Below, one piece after another: positions 1 to 11,759 of a stretch of DNA of 64,000 bases (position 1 is its first letter; each line of letters starts with the position of its first letter). A program made the position numbers and the translations under genes. Location of the stretch: NCBI GenBank assembly GCA_964035575.1, contig OZ037839.1:1935220-1999219 (forward strand). Reading direction: 5' to 3'. This DNA comes from Rhynchopus sp. YZ270_cl-10 (lineage: Eukaryota; Euglenozoa; Diplonemea; Diplonemida; Diplonemidae). The notes beneath the pieces were generated by a model, which saw nothing but the letters and a program-made list of their open reading frames with translations, was not told where the DNA came from and ran no database searches.

Positions 1-835
1 TTTTTTTTTTTTTACGGTACATTATCAGTAATGTATATAGGGGTGGTGGGGGTACAGTAAAGGGGGAAATATGTGGGAAACCCCCTTTTTTGGATTTTCG
101 CGTGGTTGTGTGCAGGGTTTTATATAGCTAGCACCCACCAAAACGGTAGTTTTGTGTGAGGCAGTCATTGTTTTTGTGTGTGGAAAACTAGTGTCTTATC
201 CAGGAATCCAGATTTCAAGATCGGGATCAGCTTGTTTTTTGCCCAAAAATTCAGCACTGCTGACAAGGGAAGACACTGGGAACAATACTTTTTTTTGCGA
301 AGCAAAAAAAATAATATAAAATGGCGCCGCAGGCGAAAAAAATTCATGGTACGGTGTAAAAATCTAGCTTTTTACACCACGAGTCACTCAGAGAACCCCT
401 TTTTGCGGAATCCCGACTCGTTTTTTAGGCTTCTTGACGACCGTGCTCTTCATGGTGGGGTCGCGTTGCTCTGGAGTCCCTTCGGGAGCCCTCTTAGAGT
501 CCTGTAAGGTAAGGTAAAAATTGCAAAAAATCCCGAAATTCTATAGTTTTTTTTTTTTTTCGATTTTTTGTGGGATTTGGTCCCACATACAGATACCTAT
601 ATACATCACTGTACATTATTCCGATTGCGGTACTTAAAACGCGTTTTGAAAAGAGTGGTCATTCTCGTGGGGAAAAAAAAAATGTGGTAATTGAGGATGC
701 ATCATTGATGTATGACAACCTCTGTACTCTACACGCTGATCTCTTATCTGTTGTTGAGTCGACAATCATTCATGCGAAAAGTGGATGAAAGACGCGATCC
801 AACCATATAAAAAAAGAGGGGGAAAAAAAAAAACA

Positions 836-903
836 GTGGAGATTGCACAACTGTGGCAACACAACCGAGGCAACTACACTTCAACAATTTATCAAAAAAA
901 AAA
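836..903 (+). repeat. SINE-like tail, variant b (copy 1)
   Basis: GTGGAGATTGCACAACTG, then GGCAACTACACT and CAACAATTTATC followed by an A run. The same arrangement recurs at 5110, 13030 and 28274, and it parallels the commoner tail family ending AAGTTTTC plus A run. Confidence 0.6.
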
Positions 904-1056
904 CAAGTAATTGCTATCGGAAAAAAAACGGCGTGTGCTGTGGAACTCCACCCTGTAGAAGTAACCTACAACACACCCAGCACTCTGCTCTTCTGCAGGT
1001 ATGATAACGCTCTTCGTACGCTGCCAGACCCACTGGGACGCCTGCATCTGAAACGT

Positions 1057-1245
1057 TCAAGAAGGGGGGCTGTCCTCTTCATCCAGCACCATCTGATCGA
1101 TAGCGTTGTTGGACGTAGTCTCGGCAGGCTCGGCGTGTTCCAGATCGTTTTTGTCCACAGGGTCCCACGCAGTGTCGTCGTCGTTGGAGCAGTGCGGAAG
1201 AAGCACAGAATGCACAGACGACAACACGTCGAGCACACCAGGCAC
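1057..1245 (-). CDS. Possible small acidic ORF remnant, unrecognised
   Basis: A 62-codon minus-strand reading frame, rich in Asp, Glu and Ser, that ends near the spacer boundary. Base composition is more GC-rich than its surroundings, like the host genes. It lies about 150 bases from a SINE-like tail, so it could be retroposed cargo or the end of a degraded gene. I do not recognise it, and an overlapping frame is also open, so it may be chance. Confidence 0.2.
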   Translation of the reverse strand: MPGVLDVLSSVHSVLLPHCSNDDDTAWDPVDKNDLEHAEPAETTSNNAIDQMVLDEEDSPPS

Positions 1246-1536
1246 ATCAGCACCTCCAGCAAATCGCTAGGATGCTACGGTGGTTTCGAAAACCACGCGG
1301 GGTTTTCCACAGCACACCCCGTTTTTTCCTTAGCAATTAGTTGTTCTTGTTGTTATTGTAATTTTCAACCACCTTCCTTCAACCCTTGTAGGATCAGTTC
1401 TAATTTTTTTTCGCGAAAACTTGAAATGACACATTTCAAGAGAACAAATTAAAAAGGGTCCTTATTTGCATTTTTGGGCTCTGCCCGTGCAGTGGTGGGG
1501 TCAATCTCGAAAATTGGACAATTTTTTGACCACTTA

Positions 1537-2963
1537 CTGGGGGGGGCCGAATAGTGGACCCCCCCTGAATAGTAGACCCCCCTTGAATAGTAGACCCCCC
1601 CTGGGAATTCTGGGTTTTTTTAAATTTTTTTTCCTTTGAATAGTGGACCCCCCCTGAGAAATTCCGGGGAAATTTTTTTTTTCCGTTGAATAGTGGACCC
1701 CCCCCCAGGTTTTCGTTTTTTTTGACTTTTTGCGGAAGTCACGGAAAAATTTTAGAGGGGATCAACTACAAATTTCAAATTGATTTTTCTTTCTTTGGAT
1801 AGATTTTGTGACAAATCTTTCCAAAGAAGCAAAAATCAGTATATTTTGACACACCCTATCAGCCTCATCGACAGGAGGGGTTTAGTAGAAATACAGGAAA
1901 AAAATTTTGGGGGGGTCTACTATTTAGGGGGGGTCTACTATTCCATCCTTGGACCGCCCGAAATATATTTCGGGCATTTCGGGCGAATTAGGGGCGGATT
2001 TCGGGCGATTTTTTGCGCCCGAATTCGCCCGAAAACGCCCGAAGTCGCCCGAAATGCAGATTTCGGGCGAATTCGGGCGCTTTTTCCTTAGTGAAAACCG
2101 ACTAGGTAGGGTTCTACTCATTTTCGCAAAAAACTTTTTATATTTGGAAATATTTGATGTCAAATCTGTCAAAATAAGCAATAATCGAAAACTTTTGTAC
2201 ACCTGAGTGCACTTTGGAGGCCCGTGAGAATCACCACCAAATCACGGGTTTTCTGACTATCATTTGCTTATTCCCACCCAAAACACACTGTGAACCGGGT
2301 TTTCACTATTTTTTCGTATTTCAGGGTGAATTTTTGTGAATTTTCGGGTCACAGGGTGGTTCTGACCCATTCTGGGGGGTGTTTCGGGCCTGTAGTTGCT
2401 CAGGAGATGCCCAAAAACGTGAAAAATCGCCATTTTACGTTTTTAGTAGTATTTTAGTGTAAATTGTTAGGGAAATCGGTTTTATACGTGGCTGCTAACA
2501 GAGCTGCACTCATATAAGTTGGGTTCTACTAGGAATTTTTGCTCAATTTTTTTTTCTTTGAACAAATTTTGTGCCAATCTTTCAAATAAAGCGTTAGATT
2601 TTTACACTGGTGGCATGCTTCCCAGCACACATAAGATACTGGTTGTGCGCCCGAATTCGCCCGAATCTGCCCGAAATCGCCCGAATTCGCCCGAAATGTG
2701 CCCAAATTCGCCCGAAATGCGCCCGAATTCGCCCGAATTACGTATAAATCCCCCTTAAAACGCCCGAAATATATTTCGGGCACATTTCGGGCGCTCGGGA
2801 TCCGCGCCCGAAAAATTCGCCCGAATTCGCCCGAAATATATTTCGGGCGGTCCAAGTATGCTATTCAACTTGGGAAAAAAAATTTTTTTTTCTGAGACCC
2901 CCGATTTATACCCGTCGGTTCGCCTAATAGTGGACCCGGGGTCTACTATTCGGCCCCCCCCAG
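1537..2963. mobile_element. TA-flanked MITE with CTGGGGGGGG termini (outer, nested)
   Basis: The left end is TA then CTGGGGGGGG and GAATAGTGGACC; the right end is the inverted counterpart ending CCCCCCCAG then TA. TA at 1535-1536 and 2964-2965 fits a Tc1/mariner-type target duplication. The word GAATAGTGGACCCCCC is repeated several times inside the left end and once inverted at the right end. A second inverted-repeat element sits inside it. There is no coding capacity, so it is non-autonomous. Four other elements in the window share the CTGGGG terminus. Confidence 0.75.
1948..2856. mobile_element. Nested inverted-repeat element with GCCCGAATTC words
   Basis: Ends are CTTGGACCGCCCGAAATAT and its inverse. 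Short words built on GCCCGAAATTC are arrayed just inside both ends (1955-2085 and 2645-2860). No clear target duplication is visible (left flank ccat, right flank tatg). It lies wholly within the CTGGGG element, so it inserted later or was captured. Confidence 0.6.
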
Positions 2964-2965
2964 TA

Positions 2966-4278
2966 AATTTTGAGAAATATGAGCCCGGTTGCTTATACGT
3001 GGGGCACATTTTCGGCTAAAATTTTCCTCAAAATCTGGTTTTGTAAAATTGACCCTTTACTCCCCCCCCACATCGATTTCAATACTATACCTTACTTCAC
3101 CTACGGTTACCCTTACAGGGGGGTGAAGGAAGGTATGTTGAAAAAAGAGAAAAAAGATACATCGAGAATTGGTGAAAAAAGCAGCGATTCTACACATGAT
3201 CCAAACATCTGAGGTGAAACCCCTTTTTGTGTATAGGCGTTGCAAAGACCAAAAGTCCAGCTTTAGTTTTTTTTTCAACTCCTACGTTTTTACCCCACCT
3301 CTGTTTTTGGATCACTGTAAGAACAAAAAGGACAAAACTTTTTTAAAAAACAAGCAACGGGTTGTTACCTACGATCATAGATCAAATGATTGATTTGTTA
3401 TTTGTTGTACCTAATGTGTCCTGTTATATGCACACCTCACAAATTTTTTTTTGAACGGTACTTTCAAATGCTAATTCGCTCTGTCATTTGGCTGGGGACC
3501 TGGGTACTTGGGGACCTGGGCCTCTGAGCTACGATCAACTATGATCGTAGGTAACCCGTGAAAATATGCTCATAATTGGTGTTCTTGATTTCCCCCCCAA
3601 AAAGCACCTTAAAGGGCAACGATAGCAGAGGGTCGGGAACACCATCAGATGCATATGGCGGATGCCAGCTCGTTTGCCCCCACCGGAAGTCCACAATCAT
3701 CATCATACAATCCCTTCTACCAATTCTCAAACTAAAACGCAATATACAGTAAGACAACAAACATCGGGGGTAAAAACCCTCCTTAGAGTTTTGAAATTCC
3801 AAAATTCACAGTTTTAACCCCCCACCGGTGTTTGTTGCCTTACTGTATTTTTCTCCAGCCGGGACCTACATCACACAAGCCTGACTCTGTGTCTCCAATG
3901 CTCCCCGTTCTTCTGTTCAGAAGCGGGTTGAGTTGGCATATCAGATGTAAATCACGAAACGATTGTAAAGAGCATTGTTTTTCGAGTCTATCCTCCCCGG
4001 TTCGGTACCAACGGTACATTGACGCGAGGGGGGGCTTTAGATTTCAAAAAACCCATGTTTTTTTTGAACGAAAAAAAAAAAAAAAAAAAGAAGAAAAAAA
4101 AACCAGAAGTTAAATCGTCCAAAACCATACATCAACACCAATCCTTATCATACCCCTTAGAAGGTGACGAAGCAAGGCTTGGTTCATCTTGTCAACTTTT
4201 CTTTTTCTTTCTCCTTGTCAGCAACCCCCAAGCAACTTCGTGGGTTTGATAAACCCGCGGAGTGTCAGTGACTGTTAG
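2966..4278. other. Spacer, no gene seen
   Basis: Mixed AT-rich sequence with long A and T runs. It contains the word CCTTACAGGGGGGTGAAG near 3110, which has an inverted match near 33180, a short direct repeat of a GATCGTAGGTAAC word near 3370 and 3545, and one copy of the GTACCAAAGGTAC family at 4007-4060. Reading frames here are short and low-complexity. Confidence 0.5.
4007..4060 (+). repeat. GTACCAAAGGTAC family (copy 1, diverged)
   Basis: Reads GGTACCAACGGTACATTG, then GCGAGGG and a TTTCAA segment. The same order (palindromic GTACCAAAGGTAC, GAGAGGG, GTATTTCAAGTCAAA) recurs at 24483, 26548 and 29009. Confidence 0.5.
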
Positions 4279-4400
4279 GTGTCACGTCGTTCACTCACCC
4301 CAACCGTGCTCCGCAACACCACTCTGCAGGTGTGAGTGTGGAAGCGTCAACGCATCAAACAAGAAATACAGGGCGATCGGGGGAACGAAGTGACACTTTT
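4279..4400 (+). ncRNA. Structured repeat R2 (copy 1), candidate small RNA or SINE
   Basis: Begins GTGTCACGTCGTTC and ends GAACGAAGTGACAC followed by TTTT, so the ends can pair as a long closing stem before a possible RNA polymerase III terminator. The interior holds CCGTGCTCCGCAACACCAC and a GCGTCAACGC hairpin, both conserved in the other three copies. This copy is the most divergent and lacks the inner CTCACCC/GGGTGAG pairing. Confidence 0.5.
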
Positions 4401-5109
4401 ATGTGTGTATTATGAAAACGAAACAAACAAATAAAACAAAACGTAGTGCAGCACATCCCCGCAAAGATTCCCTCCCAAGTTTTTTTTAAAGAATAGGTGA
4501 CGGCTGCGTGGAGTTCAGGTGGTGTCAATACGTGGTCACTTAGTCAAAGAAAGAAAGAATAAATTGGAAAGCTCTGTGAACATATCTGCAAAACGCAAAC
4601 CCGGGTTTGCTGTCATAGTGAAAGACTGTTTATAATATTGTGGCAGCTACACTAATCCAATAAATTCAGGCACTCCGCTAGGTACTAAAGTTCTGTTGAT
4701 TGTCAACAGAACTTTTTGAAAATGGGGAAAAAAAGAAGAAAAAAAAAAGTTCTGCTAAGTGGTTCAGACCCGTTCTACCTGTCAAAAAAGCTCAGGAGAA
4801 GAAGATATGGAGAGGTGAGTGCTCAAACGTCCCAAAAAAGTCAAAATCGGGCGTTGGTAAAAAAAAAAGTTGCGTACCGTGCGCCTGCGGCGCAAGCATG
4901 TACCCCACCAACGTGGACCATCAACAGAATATTTTCAAAATCGGAAATCCTAGCGGAGAGCCTGAATAAATTATCAAAAAAAAAAAAAAGAAGATTCGTT
5001 TGAAGAACAATAATAAAAAACATTGCGTCCGTGAGGACAGCCGTGACTGATACTTTCTGTATTAGCACACGATGCACTTAGGCACGTAGCTACCTGAGTA
5101 CAACAAAAA
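4401..5109. other. Spacer with repeat fragments
   Basis: Contains a fragment like the SINE tail (GCAGCTACACTAATCC near 4645), a hairpin word GTGCGCCTGCGGCGCAAG near 4880, and at 5030-5100 an 80-base segment (ACTGATACTTTCTGTATTAG, then CACGTAGCTACCTGAG) that recurs inverted at 17485-17565. No gene is supported. Confidence 0.45.
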
Positions 5110-5187
5110 CAGTGGACAGTGGAGATTGCACAACTGTGGCAACACAACCGAGGCAACTACACTACTCCAACAATTTTTCAAAAAATT
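5110..5187 (+). repeat. SINE-like tail, variant b (copy 2)
   Basis: GTGGAGATTGCACAACTG, GGCAACTACACTACTCC, CAACAATTTTTC and an A run. Nearly identical to the copy at 836. Confidence 0.6.
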
Positions 5188-8100
5188 AGGAAAAGCACAA
5201 TCCTGTCCATCTGGGTCTACATGAATACATTCCAACCACTTACTTCATCCCTTTCTCGTGTCACGTTTTTTTCTTCTTTTTCTTTTTTTTTTTTTTAAAT
5301 TTTCCAGTGTTTCCCAGCATCTCACCTAACTCTGAAAATAGGTGAGATTTTGCGGTTTTGCGGGTTTTTGTATAGGTGTGGCGAGCCCGGGCGCGCTTCG
5401 CGCGCCCGGGTCCCCACCTTAGCTCAAGTTGGGGGCCTCCGGCGGAATGTGAGAATTTCTCGGAGTTCGGCACTTCATTTATATTGATATTTGCACCAGT
5501 ACATTTACAAAATAAACGGCAGTCATGGCAGGCATGACACCCAAGCGAAGCCACGGTACGCATCATTTCTAAAAATTGTTGACATAAATGTCACTGTCGT
5601 TGGAAGATTGGGGGGTCAGCTTGTTTTTGTGCCCAAAATTTCTCAGCGCTGCTGACCAGGGACATTGGGAACATAGGGATTTTTGCGGAGCAAAAAAAAA
5701 ATCAAACAAATGGCGCCGCAGGCGAAAAAAAAATTAGGGTACAGTGTAAAAATCTATCTTTTTTACAGCACATAGTCACACACCTATTATGGTCCTAACC
5801 CTTTTTTGCGGAGCAAAAAAGGGAAAATGGCGCCGCAGGCAAAAAAAAATTGAGGTACAGCCTGGATGGTGCGGTCAGCAACCCAGTTCCCCATGGTACT
5901 CCCGTGGTTCAACCATGATTTTTTTTTTTTTTTTTCTTCCCTGCAGGTGAGATTTCTCACCTCACTTTTTTTTTTTTTTTTTTTTGTGAGATTCAGAGGT
6001 TTTTTTTGGGACCGGTTTTTTTGACCTTAGGGGGGGTGAGGTGTTTTTCGGGTTGCAAAATTTTTCGCGCGCTTCGCGCGCGAAGCCCCTGGAGAAGCTG
6101 GTTCGTGGGGGATTTTTGGAATCCGTCCGCGCTGTGGTGGGGTCAATTTGACGAAATGGACAAGTTCTTGGCTTTTGGTCAACATCAGTGTAAGGGCCAA
6201 GTGATCCTGCCGACTGAACAAGAAAAGGGGGAAACTGGGTCAAGGGCTGCCGCGCCGCAGGCGGAAATTTTTAGATACCGTCCACTTTTTTGAGTTAAGT
6301 ACCATGTCATACAATTTACAGTAAGCTTGCGCCGCAGGCGCACGGTACGCTACTTTTATGATTTCGCCCTATCCTTTTTTCTCATTCCTCGTTGGGTTCT
6401 ACGAGCTCCGTCCGTCAAATTCTAGGAAAACACGCCCACCCTCTAACTCCCTTAGATGGTTCTTGGGGCGCGAGAAAGGTATCGGGGGGAGAGTAAGAGA
6501 ACACCATCAAGATTTTTTTTTTATTTTCCAAAAAAAAATTTTATTTTCACCCCCCCAAACAGGGCGCGCGCTAAATCCACACCCTCACACCCGGTTTTTT
6601 CGAGGTTTTTTCGCGGTACAAAAATTTTTTGATTACACGATTTCCTTAAGAAAATCAGAGAATCCCATATTGTACAGTAAGGGCACTTCAGATAGTTTTT
6701 GGACACACATGTGACCCCACCGTGGAGAGCAATCGGCTCGCGCAATCAAAAGAAAGCAGAGAAAAGGGGAAAAAAAAACGAAAAAGTTGGGTACCGTGCG
6801 CCTGCGGCGCTACCTGTTCCCTACCTCCCCATGATGTACTTATGTATATTCCACCTGATTTTGACCATGTTTGCCAGTGTTTTCCGGTGTTGGCCGGTGA
6901 AGTCACGGTACTGTGTACTGTGTACTGTGCACTGGCTGTCCGAAAGACCTGAAAATGACCCTTGTTTACGAGTATGGGTTCATATTTTGTGAAAATTTAA
7001 GTCACCAAAATTTTGTCCATTTTTCCGTATATCCCCCACCACAGCCCGGGATTTTCTCGGAAATGTAACATGACCCTGATTTTTCTGCCCCCCTTCACAT
7101 ACTTCCTGTAGGTACATTTTTTTGGACCCGATATCCATTTTTTCGGGAAATTTCCGAAAAGTTAGCGCGCGCCCTGCCCCCAAAAGCCGGGAAAAAAATC
7201 GTGGGGGGGGGGTTAGGGGAGGGTCACTGGGTGAACAAAATCCATTTTTTCGAAATTTAAATTTAGACCGTTCTAAGTACAAAAAAACCATACATTCGGA
7301 CCCTGGGGGTGTGGGAAATGAATTTCCGCCCGGTTTTGACCCACTATATACCCCAGAGATTACTTTTTTGAGCTTCTTGAAAAAATGAGACAGAACTTGT
7401 ACCTACCCACCGAGACGGAACTTGAACCTTTTCACCCCTCCATTCATCGAACCTAAATGCGGTCTATCTCCGGTGTAAAATCACTCAAAACCCCCCAAAA
7501 AATGCCACGGGGTGTGAAAAATCCCCAGAACGCGCATGAGACTGCGGCTAAGTTTGTTGCGAGGCCTTCTATTTGGAAGCTGCCTATGTGTCAGGTGCCT
7601 TTGGATAAGGTACAGAGCGTGTGGGGAGCCAGTTGTGGGGTCTTGTTTGGCACGATGTTGCAGGGAGCTGGAGGACTGTGACTCTTGCTCAAACTTGCTG
7701 GGACTGGGACTCTTGCTCGTACAGTGACTCCCGCTTGTGACTCTCACTTCATCCTCTCTGTCCCGACTCTCTCTCTCCACTCACGCCCCACTGCTCACGG
7801 TGCCCCCGGCACTACCCCAACCCCATCGGGGTACTATAAATTATAAATCTAGCGACAAGTGCACCAAACTTGAGGGGGAAGAAGTACAAGGACATATCCG
7901 ACCTCTCCAGGATCGGCAAGAAGAAGGTGAACCGCGCAGTGCCCTCACAGCAGAACGTGCCCCTTCTGGATATACAATTGTAGTAATGGGACGTTCCCAC
8001 TGGGATCACCCATGCAGGATGCTTCGTCAGGGAGTCAATTTGGAAGTGATGTCAAAGCAACAAGGGCTCGAAGTCGACAGAATTAGTGTTCCAGACTTGC

Positions 8101-8360
8101 GACACAGTGTTTTTTGGGGCACTGAGCGCTGTTGTCGACCCTTTGCGCTCCAGCAATGAGGAGGAAAGCGAATGACCATATTGACAAGGGTATCAAAGGG
8201 GGGCTCAGGTACAAGTTCTGTCTCACCACATTGAAAAACCTAAATTAGGTATTTTCTGGTGCTCAAAAGTCGCCAAAACCGGGCGGAAAGTCATTTTTGG
8301 GGGGTTATGGTACCGAATAAGTGCAAAAAATACGGTTTTCAACAATTTCGAGAAAAATGA
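5188..8360. other. Repeat-rich spacer with GC hairpins; possible degraded gene at 7520-8175
   Basis: Perfect GC hairpins stand out of AT-rich sequence: GCGCGCTTCGCGCGC near 5393 and 6064, and GCGCCGCAGGCGC near 6322 and 6800. GTGGTGGGGTCAATTTG words occur near 6133 and, inverted, near 7033. From about 7520 to 8175 composition becomes gene-like: one frame gives KFVARPSIWKLPMCQVPL, another DISDLSRIGKKKVNRAVPS, and a third VDPLRSSNEEESE before a stop. These may be pieces of one decayed gene, which I cannot identify. Confidence 0.4.
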
Positions 8361-8361
8361 G

Positions 8362-9083
8362 TTTGTATACACGGCGTACGAAAGCGCTTCGAGGAGTTTT
8401 TTGAGAAATTTTCAAAAAAAAAAGCGCTTGAATTTTTAGGAAAAAGCGCTTTTTTTTCCTGAAGGGGTTTGTTAAGGGGGTTTAAGTCCACACTACAAGT
8501 GACCCAAACCAAATTTATCGAGTAGCCGATTTCCCGCTGTGGGCATTTTTCTGACAAAAATTACGAACGCGGTGCCATTTTATGGCAACATTTTTTAGAA
8601 ATGTTGCGTACCGTGGCTTCGCCAGGAACCTTTGGGTGCCATGACTGCTGTTTACTGATAAGAAGGCTGACATCCACTGCGGCTTGTGCACGGCCACCTG
8701 CACCGGCCACGGAAGAGTACAATGTACATGCCTCCTGCACAACAGCCCGGTAGGAAGTGAGAAGTCGCTGATTCGGAGGAACTCTGACTGTGCTTGGGTA
8801 ATATTCGTCTCTCTGCCGGAGGCTACGATTGAAGGGGGTTTTTTTTGGGACCATCAACAGAAGTTTTTCAAAACTCAAAAATCCTGGCGGCGGGGCTGAC
8901 CCCAACGCAAAAAAACAACCAAAATATCAAAAAAAACATGAGAACAGGTACGCCTTACCAAAAACCCCACACAAAAAAAAAAGCGCTTTTTTTTTTTCAT
9001 CAAGCGAAAAGTGCTTTTTTTTTCCCCCGAAAAAAAAAAACGCTTCAAGCGCTTTCGTACGCCGTGTGTATACACAAATTTGG
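8362..9083. mobile_element. Inverted-repeat element with GTATACACGGCGTACG termini
   Basis: The left end reads GTATACACGGCGTACGAAAG followed by GCGCTT words; the right end is the inverse, with AAGCGCTTTCGTACGCCG and GTGTATAC. AAGCGCTT is repeated several times near both ends. The interior holds a copy of the GTTGCGTACCGTGGC repeat family. The boundary TATA is consistent with a TA target, but two extra bases at the right end leave this unsettled. Confidence 0.55.
8600..8830 (+). repeat. R6 interspersed repeat, about 230 bp (plus copy)
   Basis: Starts GTTGCGTACCGTGGCTTCGC and continues through CTGATAAGAAGGCTGAC, GCACCGGCCACGGAAGAGTA and CGCTGATTCGGAGGAAC. The same order of blocks occurs inverted at 43835-44048, and the first block is tandemly amplified at 39128. 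It is GC-rich compared with its surroundings and has no clear coding potential. Confidence 0.6.
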
Positions 9084-10454
9084 TAACATGCAGTGACCCC
9101 CCCGTAAAAAAACCTCTGGTGAGATTTCTCACCCCAAAATCTCACCGTGGGAAACACTGTAATTTTCCCTTTTTTTTGCTTCGCCTTTTATGTGATGATC
9201 TCTCTCCTCTTTTTCTTTTCTTCGACGATTCCCCTTGTTTTCAACTTCTGATTTTACTGAATTTTCACAAATAAAGAAAGAATGGTCTGGCTGAAGGGGG
9301 GATTCGCACTTTTTCTGCACTTTTTGCGCCCCCCCATTCAGCTGTACCATCTAAGAAGATTTTTTTTTAATCGGGATTTTCTCAAATCCATTTTAGCAGA
9401 GTGCGTTTTGCCTGTTAAATCGAATCATTTATGTATAACCCATAGAGTGTGCAGTGCTGCTGCGTCCGCGTTAGCACTATATCTGGTGCTCCTGAAAACC
9501 CCATTTTGCGTACTTGTTGCGCACTTTGTGCACGAAAAAAAAAATAATAATACAGGAATACCCTATATTGCGTACTTGTTACGTATTTAGTGCGTAGTTG
9601 TTGCATACTTGGTATTTTTTATTTCAGGAGCACCAATATCAACCTCACTTTATGTCCCGTCTCCTTTGCTTTCCTTCTCTTTTTCTCTTGTCTCGCAAAT
9701 GGCGATAAATAGAAATGAGTGAGCAGGAAGGTGGGCTACCGTCAATAAGAAACCATCTTACCCTCCCCTTTTTTTCTCCCCACTTCTTTTTTGTTTTCCC
9801 CAACTCTTTTCTTTTTACATAAATTTATAAAGACATAAAAGCTCTCTTATTAAAAGCAAAACAACACAACAAAGTCACAAAAATGTCAAAATTTTCATAA
9901 AACCCCATCCGAACCCCTTTTTTTTTGGCTGTTGCTGTTTTTTCTTTCGCACACCATAAAAACTTTCACAGGCGGGGGAAAAGAACAACAACAACCTGCA
10001 TACCCATAAAACCCTTTTTACAACTCAAAAAAAAAAAAAAACGACAATTTGGTGATTCTTTTTGAAGACTCAAAGAAGTGTTGTGTTGGGAATCATCGTC
10101 AACAGTTTGCTCTGCTGTTAAAAAGGAGACATGAGCACCCTTTTTTTCACAAAAAAATTTCCAACAATAAAAACAACAACAATATTTTTTGAAAGATTGT
10201 TGCCAACAGTATATTGAATGTCACACCCTCCACTCCCCCACACCTTCCCAGGACCCACCTGCTTATACTATATTTCATTTAAACGATTGAGGCCCAACCA
10301 AAATGCCTTGTGTGAATCCTCTCACCTCATTTTTTCCTGAAATTTTGGTGGAGTTTTGGAGGAGTTGGTGGGGATTTGAATACCACCAAAATACCTCCAA
10401 ATTTCAGGGCAAAAATCAGGTCAGGGCTCTATATAATCAATTAGGTTCTTTTTT
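9084..10454. other. Spacer, nothing recognised
   Basis: AT-rich with T-rich and A-rich blocks. A GCGTACTTGTTGCGC word is repeated near 9508 and, altered, near 9570-9600. There is no gene-like composition. Confidence 0.5.
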
Positions 10455-10528
10455 GTGCTTTCATCCTGATGGCTGGCATCGTACAGTGGGTCAGTCGGAG
10501 GTGCCTGCATTAATAACTTCACTTTTTT
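10455..10528 (+). repeat. R3 interspersed repeat (copy 1)
   Basis: GTGCTTTCATCC, then GGCTGGCATCGTACAGTGGG and TCAGTCGGAGGTGCCTGC. The GGCATC and GGTGCC blocks can pair as a hairpin. Related copies are at 22682, 30544 and 33308. Confidence 0.55.
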
Positions 10529-10600
10529 TTGTTCAAACTGAGTACCCGACTTTACTTCCTTTTTTTCCTTATCTCGCTCACAAGATAAGAAAAAACAGGT

Positions 10601-10658
10601 AGCAGTGAAGCACACTCTAGGGTGGCTACACTAATACAACCAAGTTTTCAAAAAAAAG
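10601..10658 (+). repeat. SINE-like tail R1 (copy 1)
   Basis: GCACACTCTAGG, GGTGGCTACACTAATACAAC and CAAGTTTTC before an A run. It lies about 70 bases downstream of an R3 copy, so R3 and R1 may be parts of one retroposon here. Confidence 0.6.
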
Positions 10659-11027
10659 GAAGCAACGAGGTTGGGGAATAGTTTCAAAAATTTTTCGAAC
10701 CCCTAAAAAAGGCTCATCACAAATTCAGAAGAAATAATAAAAAAAAACCCCTTTCATCTTTTGTTTAGTAGGTACTCTACCCACGTCATACGCATCGAAA
10801 ACATTCATTTGCATTTCATCATAACTGCGCTTCGTTTTTCTTTTACCATATGCTATGGTAGTGTGTGTGTTGCTGGAAGCGAATGAATCACAAGTTTATG
10901 TATTTCTCCCCCGCCCCATTTTCAGGTAGGGAAAGAGGTCGGGTTGGGTTCAAAACAAACAAACACTTACAGACAGCATAAGTCATGGATCAAATCGTCA
11001 TCTCAAAAAGTAACGTACCATGTCTTA

Positions 11028-11449
11028 CTGGGGGGGGGGGGGGGGGGCTAATACAAGAGGTACCTCTTCTATTAGGCGTAAGAATTTACGCCTAAAAAAA
11101 TTTTTTTTAGGTGGAAGTCTAATACAAGAGGTACCTCTTGTATTAGCTTTTTTTTTCTGGATTTTTGCTAAATTTTTTTCTGGATTTTTACTCTCGCCAA
11201 CCAGTAACACGGGAAAATTTTCAACTTTTTGATCGTACCTGGCCGCAATTGAAAGATTTTGAGCAAACCTTTCATTTGACACCATCGATTTATTTTTTTG
11301 AAAAAAAGTGATCAAGTCAAATAAAGGAAAGAATAAAGTACCTCTTGTATTAGCCGGTAAAAAATCGTGAAAATCCCGATTTCAAAGTACCTCTTGTATT
11401 AGGCATACCTCTTGTATTAGCAGTACCTCTTGTATTAGCCCCCCCCCAG
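11028..11449 (+). mobile_element. TA-flanked MITE, CTGGGG family (plus copy)
   Basis: TA at 11026-11027 and 11450-11451. The ends are CTGGGG...GCTAATACAAGAGGTAC and its inverse. The word AATACAAGAGGTACC is repeated twice inside the left end and four times, inverted, at the right end. An almost identical element lies in opposite orientation at 11760-12173. Open frames inside are mirror images in the two copies and are not evidence of a gene. Confidence 0.8.
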
Positions 11450-11478
11450 TAACGACCCTTGGTCATGCTGCGAAAGTA

Positions 11479-11757
11479 AAGGGGGGGGAGGGATAATTGT
11501 AGTGGGGGATAACTGTAGAATGGCGGATAAAATAAAAAATATCGCCAGTTTTTTCTTCTCAAAAAATGGGGGATAGTTGTAGTGGGGGATAAAAAAAAAA
11601 TATCTCTCTTTTTTCCCACCTGAATATCCCCATCCCCAAGGAAAATCCACACCAAAAACGCGGTGTGGGAAGTGGGGGATAACTGTAGTGGGGGATAAAA
11701 TAAAATAAAATGGGGGAGAAAAAACGGGGGATAATTGTTTTATCCCCCACCCCCCTT
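11479..11757. mobile_element. TA-flanked MITE, AAGGGGGG family
   Basis: The left end after TA (11477-11478) is AAGGGGGGGGAGGGATAA, and the right end ends in CCCACCCCCCTT before TA (11758-11759). The word GGGGGATAATTGTAGTG is repeated about six times. It shares its right TA with the next element, so the two are back to back. Confidence 0.7.
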
Positions 11758-11759
11758 TA

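Larger units (their letters stand above)
1..1534. other. AT-rich spacer with short repeats, no convincing gene
   Basis: The stretch is dominated by A and T runs and contains a GC hairpin word (GCGCCGCAGGCG near 325) that recurs across the window. A SINE-like tail lies at 836-903. Between about 1057 and 1270 the minus strand reads as a GC-rich acidic peptide ending in the residues VLDEEDSPPS; its composition resembles the real genes more than the spacer, but no family is recognisable. From about 1490 a recurring word related to GTGGTGGGGTCAATTTG appears, also seen near 6130, 7035, 17095 and 45060. Confidence 0.5.

Noticed and set aside
853-1452. 199-codon plus-strand ORF
   Set aside because: It runs through a SINE-like tail and has no recognisable domain; the minus strand of the same place looks more gene-like.
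10860-10990. Group of short TG repeats as regulatory region
   Set aside because: Short common microsatellite pieces with no other support.
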